NCBI GenBank assembly: GCA_963662175.1
Contig: OY759214.1
Location: 97,426,115-97,490,114, forward strand
Direction: 5' to 3'
Source of the DNA: Aradus depressus
Taxonomy: Eukaryota > Arthropoda > Insecta > Hemiptera > Aradidae
Length of the DNA: 64,000 bases
Shown here: positions 8,944-18,180 of the stretch, piece by piece
How the letters are laid out: the number at the start of each line of letters is the position of its first letter
How positions within the stretch are numbered: the stretch's first letter is position 1
Position numbers and translations under genes: made by a program
The notes under the pieces: generated by a model
The model's database searches: none
Told to the model about the DNA's origin: nothing
Seen by the model: only the letters and a program-made list of their open reading frames with translations

Positions 8944-11640
8944 ATGCATAAGTGTAATTATTGTGGAGACGAAAAACTCTTAAAAATGGACTTTGACATA
9001 CATATGGCTTTAAATCATGGGGTTAAACCTAGTTTTGTTTGTAAACATTGCCATTCGAGTTTCACTAAATCATGTAGCCTAAAACGTCATGAACTTAGTT
9101 GTGGAACGGTCTATAAGTGTAAACACTGTAGACATGAATTTTCCAATAGGTTTAATGGTAGTCGACATGAGTCTGTGTGTAATGATGCCCCGGTTATGAA
9201 AAAACCCAAGAATGAACCTCTTAAGAAAACTTTATTAAAACTTGTACCTAATGAGTCTAATCTGGTTCTCTATGATACTTCTTTCGAGGGTAGAGTTAAG
9301 TCTTATTTTGTTAGATCCAATAAACACGGAGACCTAGAATGCTTTTTGGAAGATGTGCGCGATTGTCTAAAGGAAAAAATCTTGGAACAGCTTCAGATAC
9401 ATTCGGCTTTAAAAGTTAATTTCCTAGTAGAGTGCTTGTTTGAAAATGTCGTAGGCGATCTAACGGATAAAGCTTTCAAGACTAAAAATCGCCCTATCTT
9501 CAAGGATACAGATATAGACCAATACTTAGATGTATCTTTTAAGAGATTAACTGTGGAGATGGAGGAAGCGCAAATGAAGAAGAGCGGATGGTTTCTTATT
9601 GCTGTAGATGGATTGAGATTACGAATAAACAGATATCGACCCTTTCGTGGAAGTACATACATCCCGCTCCCTAAAAAGATACAAGCCCGGAGAGCTTGTA
9701 TAAATGTTGAAAACATCGACCAACGTTGTTTCATGTATGCCATCTTAGCAAAACTTGTTGAATATCATCCTGAGCGTGTGACAAACTATATAAATTTGGA
9801 GCATAAGTATGATTTCTCTGTCATTTCTTTCCCGACTCCGCTCAGTGACATTAAAAAATTTGAAAAATCAAATAATATTTCCATAAATGTATTCGGGTTA
9901 GACGAAAACAATAATGTGTACCCTATTAAAGTTGTTGACACGGAAAAATCCCAGCACCGCGATTTGTTGCTGTTGGATAATGGGGATAAGCAGCATTATG
10001 TATACATTAAAAATTTTGAAAGACTAGTACGGTCACAAATTACTAAGCATAAATCAAAAATTATCATCTGTAAGCGATGCTTTCAGCATTTTGACAATCG
10101 GTATGGTAACTTGAGGGAAGAAAAATTGCGAGAACACAAAATTTACTGTGATAAAAACAGCCCCGTTAGGATAGAGCTCCCTAAAGACCCCATTTTGGAA
10201 TTCAAAAATGTTGAGCGGCAGCTCCGACTCTCTTTTGTAATATATGCGGATTTTGAAACCGTGTTGGTTCCTCTCCCTGAAGATACATCAAAGGCTACTG
10301 TTCCCTATCAGAGGCATGAGGCTATGTCTTTCTGTTGCTATTTGAAATTTCCTGACTCTTTCCTAAATGTCGCAAAACAGTATAATCTCCCTTTAGAACC
10401 GTATCTATACCGTGGTCTTGAAGCTCCAAAGAAATTCCTTCTATATGTAAAATCGTTAGCTCTTAAAATTTCGAAAATGTACAAAAATAATGCCCCAATT
10501 ATAATAACGAATGATGAGGAAGTAGAGTGGGGTGCCGCCGTTCAGTGCTATCTTTGTGAGGGCAACTTTTCGGAGAATAATCCTAAAGTTAGGGACCACG
10601 ATCATTTAACCGGTAAATATAGAGGAGCAGCCTGTAATAGCTGTAACCTGCGGTGTAAAACTCCATCATATATACCCGTAATTTTTCATAATTTGACCAA
10701 TTATGACGCAAACATTATAGTTATGGAGCTGGGTAAAGATTCAGAGCGGGTTGATGTGATTCCCAATACCGAGGAGAAATACATAAGCTTCACTAAGCAT
10801 GTGCACGGTGTTAAACTTCGATTTATCGACTCTTATCGCTTTTTAAGTCGTAGTCTTGAGTATATGGCTAGCGTGCTTCCGAAAACAGCCTTTAGGGAAA
10901 CCTCTAAATACTTTACTGAGGATCAGCTTCCTCTTGTGATCAAAAAGGGGGTTTTCTGTTACGATTATGTTGATTCATGGGAACGTCTGAATGACACGTC
11001 TCTCCCACCACAGTCAGCGTTTTACAGTCAGTTAAAGCACTGTGGGGTTTCGGATGAAGACTATCAACATGCGCAGAACGTATGGCGGCAGTTTAACTGT
11101 TCAACCCTCGGGGAATATAGCGATATCTATCTTAAAACGGATGTACTCATTCTCGCGGATATTTTCCAGAATTTCCGTGATGTTATGCTTAATAGTCATA
11201 AGGTTGACCCCGCACATTATTTCACTGCTCCTGGGATGACATGGGATGCGATGTTGAAGCATACTAAGGTGAAGTTCGAACAATTAATGGATTATGACAT
11301 GATATTATTCTTTGAGCGGGGGATCAGGGGAGGTTTATGTCAAGTATCCCACCGGTATGCGAGTGCTAATAATAGTTATATGCCCGAGTATGATCCGGAA
11401 AAGGAATCCTCTTATATTGCATACTTAGACGCAAATAATCTTTATGGCCATGCGATGAGTAGACCTCTACCGTATGGGGGGTTTAAATGGGTGAAAGACC
11501 CCGAAAACATAAATATTGAAAACTTGGACGATAATGGCGAATTAGGATGTATTCTGGAGGTCGACGTAGTCTATCCTTCCGAGCTCATAACGATTTACCA
11601 TTTTTACCTGAGACGATTAGTCCTCCAGGCGGGAAAGTAA
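8944..11640 (+). CDS. Zinc finger / endonuclease VII-like / family B DNA polymerase, N-terminal part (right arm)
   Basis: Second copy of the 898-codon frame, differing from the left copy at two residues (N/K near residue 356, L/S near 703). Domain order: C2H2-like fingers at 4-80, CKRC finger near 376, Exo I YADFET near 434, endonuclease VII-like zinc/HNH insert at 535-572, Exo II near 580, Exo III YLKTD near 729, polymerase motif A YLDANNLYG near 826. All exonuclease acidic residues I can identify are present. The ATG at 8944 is the first after a TATA box and fits the family's N-terminal zinc fingers. The last 20 or so residues are out-of-frame read-through; the true continuation lies in the next frame from about 11583. 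The gene is broken as written unless recoding occurs. Confidence 0.88.
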   Translation: MHKCNYCGDEKLLKMDFDIHMALNHGVKPSFVCKHCHSSFTKSCSLKRHELSCGTVYKCKHCRHEFSNRFNGSRHESVCNDAPVMKKPKNEPLKKTLLKLVPNESNLVLYDTSFEGRVKSYFVRSNKHGDLECFLEDVRDCLKEKILEQLQIHSALKVNFLVECLFENVVGDLTDKAFKTKNRPIFKDTDIDQYLDVSFKRLTVEMEEAQMKKSGWFLIAVDGLRLRINRYRPFRGSTYIPLPKKIQARRACINVENIDQRCFMYAILAKLVEYHPERVTNYINLEHKYDFSVISFPTPLSDIKKFEKSNNISINVFGLDENNNVYPIKVVDTEKSQHRDLLLLDNGDKQHYVYIKNFERLVRSQITKHKSKIIICKRCFQHFDNRYGNLREEKLREHKIYCDKNSPVRIELPKDPILEFKNVERQLRLSFVIYADFETVLVPLPEDTSKATVPYQRHEAMSFCCYLKFPDSFLNVAKQYNLPLEPYLYRGLEAPKKFLLYVKSLALKISKMYKNNAPIIITNDEEVEWGAAVQCYLCEGNFSENNPKVRDHDHLTGKYRGAACNSCNLRCKTPSYIPVIFHNLTNYDANIIVMELGKDSERVDVIPNTEEKYISFTKHVHGVKLRFIDSYRFLSRSLEYMASVLPKTAFRETSKYFTEDQLPLVIKKGVFCYDYVDSWERLNDTSLPPQSAFYSQLKHCGVSDEDYQHAQNVWRQFNCSTLGEYSDIYLKTDVLILADIFQNFRDVMLNSHKVDPAHYFTAPGMTWDAMLKHTKVKFEQLMDYDMILFFERGIRGGLCQVSHRYASANNSYMPEYDPEKESSYIAYLDANNLYGHAMSRPLPYGGFKWVKDPENINIENLDDNGELGCILEVDVVYPSELITIYHFYLRRLVLQAGK

Positions 11641-12620
11641 ATAAATTAGTTGCTCATTTCAATCCTCGTGAGCGATATGTTGTGCATTACGTCAACTTAA
11701 AGCAAGCGATTAAACATGGTCTGAAAGTTCAAAAAATTCATAGGGCGATACAATTTCGACAGTCTTGTTGGTTACAGTCATATATTGATTGTAATACTGA
11801 GCTTCGGAAAAAGGCAAAAAATGACTTTGAAAAAGATTTTTATAAACTTTTGAATAATGCTGTGTTCGGTAAAACAATGGAAAATATAAGAAACCGTATG
11901 AACATGATACTGGTTACCGACTCTAAAAAATTAATGAAACTCATCGCCAAAGCTAACTTTCTAGACAGGATAATTTATCATGAAAACATAGTATGCGTAA
12001 CTATGAGTAAAACTAAATTATTATTTAATAAGCCTATATATGTAGGCATGTCAATTTTAGATTTGTCCAAAACTGTGATGTATGATTTCCACTATAATGT
12101 AATGATGAAAAAATATAATCCTAATACTCTAAAATTAATGTACACAGATACGGACAGTTTAGTTTATTTAATTAATACAACCGACTGGTATCAGGATATG
12201 AAAGCGATGGAAAATTATTTTGATACGTCTGATTTTCCGCAGGATCATCCTTGTTATTCAGTTTTAAATAAAAAAATCCTAGGAAAATTCAAAGATGAGA
12301 CCAATGGCGTTATCATTAATAAATTCGTAGGACTCAAACCGAAGACGTATGCTATGGATATAAGTAAAAAAATAAAAAAATGTATTAAAGGGGTTAAAAA
12401 AGCAGCCGTTGAAAAAAATATATCGTTGCAAGATTTTGAGAAATCGCTTTTTGAAGGAAAAATAGTATATACGGACATGAGAATGATTCAGTCAAAAAAA
12501 CATGAGTTGTTCAGTGTTAGAATTAATAAAAAGGCGTTGTCGTCGGAAGATGATAAAAGAGTGGTTTTATCTGATGGCATTCATACCTTAGCTCACGGAC
12601 ATTACTCAATTCAAACCTAG
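11547..12620 (+). CDS. Family B DNA polymerase, C-terminal part (right arm, split by frameshift)
   Basis: A 357-codon frame with motif B (LLNNAVFGKTMEN, about 98), motif C (YTDTDS, about 199) and KPKTYA (about 264). It is in the -1 frame relative to 8944-11640 and overlaps it by 94 bases. In the overlap I see no canonical X_XXY_YYZ slippery heptamer followed by an obvious pseudoknot. The nearest candidate, a five-T run, comes after homology has already changed frame, so a mutation is likelier than programmed frameshifting. Followed 134 bases later by the 37-bp triplicate. Confidence 0.85.
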   Translation: MYSGGRRSLSFRAHNDLPFLPETISPPGGKVNKLVAHFNPRERYVVHYVNLKQAIKHGLKVQKIHRAIQFRQSCWLQSYIDCNTELRKKAKNDFEKDFYKLLNNAVFGKTMENIRNRMNMILVTDSKKLMKLIAKANFLDRIIYHENIVCVTMSKTKLLFNKPIYVGMSILDLSKTVMYDFHYNVMMKKYNPNTLKLMYTDTDSLVYLINTTDWYQDMKAMENYFDTSDFPQDHPCYSVLNKKILGKFKDETNGVIINKFVGLKPKTYAMDISKKIKKCIKGVKKAAVEKNISLQDFEKSLFEGKIVYTDMRMIQSKKHELFSVRINKKALSSEDDKRVVLSDGIHTLAHGHYSIQT

Positions 12621-12754
12621 TCCTGTCTTAACCTGGCTACCCGTTTTTCCGAGGGGGGGCCTCAAATATCGGAAAACATTCCTATTCCCATCCCATTCCT
12701 AAAAATTCTCTTGAGGTTTTAGTCTAGACTGGTCTGATATCTCTTGTTTTGAAT

Positions 12755-12860
12755 GGTCACTGGCGTGGTGTGAAAACCTGTAAACCTAATTGGTCACTGG
12801 CGTGGTGTGAAAACCTGTAAACCTAATTGGTCACTGGCGTGGTGTGAAAACCCGTAAACC
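12755..12860. repeat. 37-bp tandem repeat, 3 copies (right arm)
   Basis: Units start at 12755, 12792 and 12829, each beginning GGTCACTGGCGTGGTGTG. The last copy has one change near its end. Mirror of 691-796. Located in the 3' flank of the polymerase gene. Confidence 0.88.
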
Positions 12861-13550
12861 TGTACAAAAGAAAAACCTAAAGATTGAAGAGAAGCCCTGA
12901 CTCGAGCCTTTATCCCTTCCCTATCCCCACCCACCTCTTCGACGTATTTCTACCTTGGCGCTGGTGAAGAGGCTTACCGGTTTATTGATTAGTCAATAAA
13001 GCGAACTAAAAGAAATACACACCCCTATAAAGTCTGTTTCAGACACCTGATGTAGAGATGCTGGTGAAAAGCCAGTCAAGTGTTGGAGATGAGAAGCAGC
13101 CTACGAAGAAAATAAATGTAAGTTAAATATACCTCCTAAGATATTGATACTTCTGGCAAAGCACATCTAGACCTTATAGAGCGAGTGAGAGGATGGGTAA
13201 ACCGGGTTATGATGAAAATGTCAGACAATCTAGAGAGATTGTGGGAGTTGAACAGTGGTGAAGCAGGATGATGCTAAGGAAAAAAAAAAGTACCGGTTAG
13301 GCTATGAAGAATTCTGAAGAAAATCCCTTGGCTGATGTTGTATGCTAGTATGTATGTATGTCTCAGTGAAAGGTTTATTGGGATAGAAGTGGTTTGAATC
13401 AAATGTTGACGGAGGTGTGGTCTATGCTAGAGTTATGCTGCATGATGGACTAGGATGTAGGTTGGTTTGGGGTAAAAAGTGGGTAGATGTCAAGGAAATT
13501 GTAAGTGTCTGACCTCTAGAAAGGAGGGGTGGGAGGTTTGGTACAAGGGC
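12861..13550. other. Outer part of right palindrome arm, non-coding
   Basis: No supported gene. Bases about 13192-13345 have a diverged direct copy at about 14468-14600. Sequence to the right of 13550 cannot be compared with the left side because the window begins there. Confidence 0.5.
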
Positions 13551-14600
13551 TCCTATTGGGGGTCTCCGGAAATATTCTCTGTTTCGATATGTAGGATTGG
13601 AATAAGTGGGGCAATTGATGTGTGATGGTGTGAACTATAACCTACCGAATGTGCTGTACGTGCTTAGTTGAAAAAAATAGTTAGGTAGTGAAGTAGGTTT
13701 AATGAATGATTTTATGAGTATAGGGTTCAATAATGATGAGGCCTGTGATGTATATGAAAATGTGAAATGTAAGACCTAATATAACATATACAATGTTGCC
13801 AAAGGTTATGTCACGGGGTGATGAGTATCAATGTGTTTGAAGTTTTGAACCGTGGTTTCGTAGTAATAAGGTTGTAGACCTCTGTCATGTGTTGTTTTGT
13901 GTAAAAAATTTAAAAAAATGCTGTATGGTCTGCGATATGTGTATTGAAGACGACGACAAAATAGCGTAGTCATGAGATTGAATGATGTGTTCTAATGTGT
14001 GTAGCATGTATATATTGTACCCCTAGCCTGTATACTCAAGTAGAAAGGTTGGAGGTATGAGCCGAAAATTGGTCAGGACAAAACGATAAAAAATTTTAAA
14101 AAATTGATGTTATGAAGTATAAAATAGGAGAAAGACCCGAGAATTAGGTGTGGGCGGATCTGTAGTAGTGGAAGAAGTACAATGGAGGGGGAGGTAGCAT
14201 TTGAGATGGGTATATTGAAAGAGATTGAGAATAAGTTATGTGGAGAAGTAGGATTGTAATAAAATATCAGAGGAAGTGTTGATGTGGGGAAGTATAGAGC
14301 TGAAACAATATAAAGTGTAAAGAAAAATATAATAATGACTGACTAGAATAAATGTTGGGATGAGGGGAAAATGAGCGAAAAGGCTAGAAACCGCTGAACC
14401 TTGGTGCTGCTAATAAAACACGCCCGGCCTAAGTGGAATGGGTCTGTAGGATGATACCGATGTATATATGGGTAAACCGAAAAAAAAATGTCAGACGATC
14501 TAGAGGAGAGGTTGTAGGAGTTGGGCTAAGAAGGATGTTGCTAAGGCTAGGAGTAGTGGACTATGACGAATCCTTGGGTGATGGTGTAGACAAGCTGGAG
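13192..14600 (+). repeat. Diverged direct repeat pair spanning the palindrome edge
   Basis: About 13192-13345 (inside the palindrome) and about 14468-14600 (outside it) share the order GGGTAAACCG, AATGTCAGAC, ATCTAGAG, TTGGGAGTTG-like, GATG-TGCTAAGG and CCTTGG(G/C)TGATG. The copies are clearly diverged and have several indels. They may be relics of one mobile element (a LINE-like coding tail is possible) on which the palindrome boundary falls. Confidence 0.6.
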
Positions 14601-15060
14601 TAGGCAATTGATGTGGGGGAGTAGAGAGCATTATTAATTTCAATTATATACGCTTGGGAGCGCTAGTGGGCTAATAATAATTTACAAATATTGAAGTGTA
14701 AAAAAATCTAAGAGCGAGGGTTTAAAGGTAGAGTGGAACCTCATTGAGGTTTTTAGGGAGAGGTATAAGTGACAATTAGATGAGATGGGGAAAGTGATTC
14801 GAAGTGGGAGGTTCGGAAAATTAATGGGTATAGGTGGTGGGAGAGGGAGGAGAGGAGATGGGTGGAAGGAGGGGGAGAGAGGAGAATAGGAGAGGAGTGA
14901 AGTGAGTGGAGGTAGGAGAAGAGAAGTCAAGGGGGGAGGAGAGGAGGAGACGAGTGAAGGGAGGGGGGAGAAGAGGGGAAGGAAGAGTTGCCCCTGCACT
15001 GAAAAGGGATACTAACCCGCTTGCGCATTAGCCCCTGGGGTAGAATCCCCCTTTCTACTC
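13551..15060. other. Intergenic, purine-rich on the plus strand
   Basis: No supported gene. From about 14680 to 14995 the plus strand is strongly GA-rich (GGGAGGAG-type repeats). The 105-codon minus-strand frame there is low-complexity Ser/Pro/Leu and I do not accept it as a gene. Confidence 0.45.
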
Positions 15061-15069
15061 TACTCGCCT

Positions 15070-15225
15070 ACTACCAGTGTGCTTCCATATTTCCTCCCTC
15101 GGAACATAATCGAAGGCTGCCTTCAGATCCAGACATGCTAAATACATATTCATGACCTTGTCCCATGCTTTCTCCAAGATATTCCTCAGGGAGAAGATAA
15201 TATCATATTATGATCCTGCGTTGGC
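15070..15225 (-). pseudogene. Non-LTR retrotransposon reverse transcriptase fragment
   Basis: Reading the minus strand from about 15205 downward gives about 45 residues with IFSLRNILEK followed by the RT motif A block LDLKAAFDYVPREEIW. This is the usual arrangement of fingers/palm in LINE reverse transcriptases, where D-x-x-x-A-F-D is catalytic. It is isolated, with no EN or upstream RT motifs nearby, and a stop lies just upstream. Clade not determinable. Confidence 0.75.
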
Positions 15226-15342
15226 AACCAGGGCTTCCGTTCGCTTCCAAAAAAAAAAACGTTTATTATATATTATGTTTTTTCAATTTGTGATGATTAA
15301 TCGTAAGTACGTCATTAAGTACTCAAAGAAAAAAAAGTTTCT

Positions 15343-16350
15343 ACTTCCCTAGCTATACGAAGTATAGGGGAAGTTATGTAATCGGTCAAAAATTCGATGC
15401 GGAATTTTCAACGGAATTTCATGTTTTCCGACCTCTTGATTCCAAATATGAAAAAAAGAAATTTATGTCTGTCATATAGCACATATGTATATGTGTCTAT
15501 GATCACGATTACTCCCGATAGAATGAATGTATCAAAATTGAATTTTATTTGTGAATCCACAATCCTCTAACAAGCAAATATTGTTTTTTCAGTCAAATCG
15601 ATCAAAGAGAAGTGGGGATTAGAGGAGAGGCTTAAGTCAAAAATTTAATAACTGCTGTTGTAGTAATGTAAATCTATCGACACAAAATTTCATATGTGAA
15701 ATCAAAACCTCATAAGGACGACATTTATTTTCAGTGGAATCGGCAGAAGGGAAGGGGGGGGGGGGGCTCAATTCAAAAAATCCAATAACTGCCGATGTAA
15801 TGAATGTGTCGACATGAAATTTCATATTTAAAGTCAAAACTCAATGAGAATATAACCGGTCAAATTTCAGCGATTTCGACTGAAGGGAAGGGGGGGTTTA
15901 GGGGTGGGACACGAAATATAATATGAGGATTTAGGAGCCCCTATTTCTTGGTGGTAGACGAATGTAGTGGACTTACTTGTTAAATAAGTAATAAGATGTA
16001 TCAGTCCAACAGAATTTATTTCAACCACAACTAGTTTCATCAGTCAAACTGACATCATCAGGTGGTGAATTTTATTGGAGGAGAGGTCAAAGGACTGGAC
16101 ACCTATCAGGGACTACATGGACACTGGATCCATCTAGTCCATCTTCTCCAATAAAATTCACCACCTGTTGATGTCAACTTGACTGATGAAACTAGTTGTG
16201 GTTGAAATAAATTCTGTTGGACTGATACCTCTTATTATTTATTTAGGAGCCCCTATATAAGTCAACTGTTCAATATTAGCGCAAACCGTTAAAATAAGGA
16301 TGGATAATTCCAATAGTACTCTCACAACCCTTTCTCGGTTCGCAACTCAG
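15343..16350 (-). repeat. Family A interspersed repeat, interrupted by a fold-back insertion
   Basis: Family A is my name for the commonest repeat in the window. On its forward strand it has a CAGTCGACCGTTTGCGCTAA head and one or more reiterated units of about 140 bases (GTCGATACATTCATT, GGCAGTTATT, TTGAG, CCGATTCCGCTGAAAAT, CATATGAAATTT). It ends near TAACTTCCCCTATACTTCG. Here it lies reversed, beginning at the CGAAGTATAGGGG end near 15355 and resuming after the insertion at 16257. No coding capacity is seen. C or G runs vary between copies. Confidence 0.75.
15929..16256. mobile_element. Fold-back element with 16-bp target duplication
   Basis: Identical 16-base copies of ATTTAGGAGCCCCTAT flank the insert at 15929-15944 and 16241-16256. 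Between them, arms of about 105 bases (from about 15981, and up to about 16240) are inverted copies of each other around about 60 unique bases. A CTGATGA...GAAA arrangement at 16183-16207 encloses a possible 5-bp stem, a hammerhead-like core. Long TSDs argue for target-primed insertion rather than cut-and-paste. Inverted pseudo-LTRs of a Penelope-like element are one explanation. Confidence 0.75.
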
Positions 16351-16356
16351 ACCCCA

Positions 16357-17082
16357 GCCTAGAGAGGGGGGCGCTAAATGTCAAAATATGGCTTTTGAAG
16401 ACTTTCAAAATATATTTTGGTCCAATTCACACGATGTGATATTTCTCCGACAGACATGTCCGTTCCTCTGATTTATTCGTTTGACAATGGGACAAGCGAC
16501 GTTAATCTTTTTAACCTCTTGTCTGTCGACAACTTTTGAAATATATTTAATTTATAATTAAATGACAACCGGATTAAATCAGAAACGATTAATACTGATT
16601 AAAGATAAAGGGAATGCGCTGTCATCGAAACAAATCAATTAAGGAAATATTGAATATAACATAGAATGACAGCTTGCTGAGTTAATCGACGTTGTTCTTG
16701 GATAGTGAGCCCCTTTCAAGAATGATAATAAAGTGGTGACTTTAATTCATTGGGCAGTTCTTCTTGATCAGCACCGGAGTGTACTAAGAAAGGATATCGT
16801 GTACATAACAGAACAAGACATTGACATTTTTACTTCAAAGGTTATACGAAGTATAGGGGAAAATCAAAAATTCGATGTGGAGATTGTTTTGCGATCTCTA
16901 GATTCCAAATATAAAATATATACATTATCAGTAACATTATATAAGCTACAATTACGTAATCATATAACAATAAAACTAAATTGTGACTAAACAACAAACC
17001 TGTATCAGCAGCGAATATAACTTTAAAATTATTTACACTATAACGAAATGAACACAAACAATTATAACAAAATAGAGTGTAC
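16357..17082. other. Intergenic, no supported gene
   Basis: AT-rich. A short piece of the family A terminus (CGAAGTATAGGGG) recurs near 16848. The 85- and 80-codon frames here overlap antisense and show no domain. Confidence 0.4.
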
Positions 17083-17955
17083 ATGACAATAAATTATAGA
17101 ATATTTAAACTAAAAAAACAAAAACAAAACTGAAATATATTATGATATCTGAACAAAAACTAAATAATGGGGCGTATGAAAAAAAATTACTGTTTTTCAA
17201 CAAAAATTAATATTATTATTTCGTTAATATAAGGGCGCCGGTAGCTCAGTGGTATGCGCGCTTGCCTTCTGAGCTCAAGATCGTGGGAAAAAATAAACTT
17301 AAGCACGCCGTCCTTCGGATGGGACAATAAATTATAAAATATTTAAACTAAAAAAACAAAAACAAAACTGAAATATATTATGATATCTGAACAAAAACTA
17401 AATAATGGGCGTATGAAAAAAAATTACTGTTTTTCAACAAAAATTAATATTATTATTTCGTTAATATAAGGGCGCCGGTAGCTCAGTGGTATGCGCGCTT
17501 GCCTTCTGAGCTCAAGATCGTGGGAAAAAATAAACTTAAGCACGCCGTCCTTCGGATGGGACAATAAATTATAAAATATTTAAACTAAAAAAACAAAAAC
17601 AAAACTGAAATATATTATGATATCTGAACAAAAACTAAATAATGGGGCGTATGAAAAAAAATTACTGTTTTTCAGATCGTGGGAAAAAATAAACTTAAGC
17701 ACGCCGTCCTTCGGATCGGACAATAAATTATAAAATATTTAAACTAAAAAAACAAAAACAAAACTGAAATATATTATGATATCTGAACAAAAACTAAATA
17801 ATGGGGCGTATGAAAAAAAATTACTGTTTTTCAACAAAAATTAATATTATTATTTCGTTAATATAAGGGCGCCGGTAGCTCAGTGGTATGCGCGCTTGCC
17901 TTCTGAGCTCAAGATCGTGGGAAAAAATAAACTTAAGCACGCCGTTCTTCGGATG
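17083..17955 (+). repeat. Tandem array, four units of about 237 bp with tRNA-like heads
   Basis: Units begin at about 17083, 17322, 17559 and 17720. The third lacks about 77 internal bases. Three units (heads at 17233, 17470 and 17867) contain GGCGCCGGTAGCTCAGTGG, a pol III A-box-like tRNA D-arm sequence, followed by an AT-rich spacer and the SINE body core CACGCCGTCCTTCGGATGGG. The B-box GGTTCGAAACCC seen in fuller SINE copies is deleted, so these are not tRNA genes and probably not pol III-active. Confidence 0.8.
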
Positions 17956-18172
17956 GGACGTTAAGCGATGGTCCCGAGCGTGTACGATGTCAGGTACTTG
18001 TTAAAAACCCCTACCCTAGGTGAGTAAACAATTTTAGGGTAAGCAAAATTTAGGACTCCCATAGTAGAGTCGGGCTCATGTCCACCAGAGTGACGAAAGA
18101 GCGCTCTGGTAGTAGGCGATATAACCTTGTAGTTAAAGCCCGGGCATGAGTTATAAAACCTAACCTAACCTA
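17867..18172 (+). mobile_element. tRNA-headed SINE, body and tail
   Basis: The fourth head runs into a full SINE body: GACGTTAAGCGATGGTCCCG, TACGATGTCAGGTACT, TTAGGACTCCCATAG, GTCCACCAGAGTGACG, then AAAGCCCGGGCATGAG and a tail with three CCTAA pentamers (18153-18170). Copies elsewhere in the window keep the same order. The B box is missing here. No autonomous partner can be named from the tail. Confidence 0.75.
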
Positions 18173-18180
18173 AAATAAGA

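Larger units (their letters stand above)
1..13550. repeat. Giant inverted repeat (palindrome), arms about 6.73 kb
   Basis: Position n is complementary to position 13551-n across the whole interval: base 1 pairs with 13550, 931 with 12620, 4607 with 8944, 6729 with 6822. No indel disturbs this register. I found only three mismatches, at pairs 3540/10011, 2500/11051 and 1563/11988, and all three change an amino acid of the encoded polymerase. The arms are therefore well above 99.9% identical over the parts I compared. The palindrome reaches the first base of the window, so its true left end is not visible and it may be longer. A real recent inverted duplication, a head-to-head dimer of a linear element, or an assembly/sequencing fold-back would all look like this. 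Confidence 0.97.

Noticed and set aside
11547..11640. Programmed -1 ribosomal frameshift joining the polymerase frames
   Set aside because: No canonical slippery heptamer is placed before the point where homology changes frame. The five-T run lies after it. Kept only as a possibility to test.
14682..14999. 105-codon Ser/Pro/Leu-rich frame
   Set aside because: Read from a GA/CT-rich tract; composition alone explains the open frame.
17233..17290. tRNA gene (GGCGCCGGTAGCTCAGTGG start)
   Set aside because: No T-arm or acceptor pairing follows. The sequence passes into SINE body, and the same head recurs with deletions, so it is a SINE promoter remnant.
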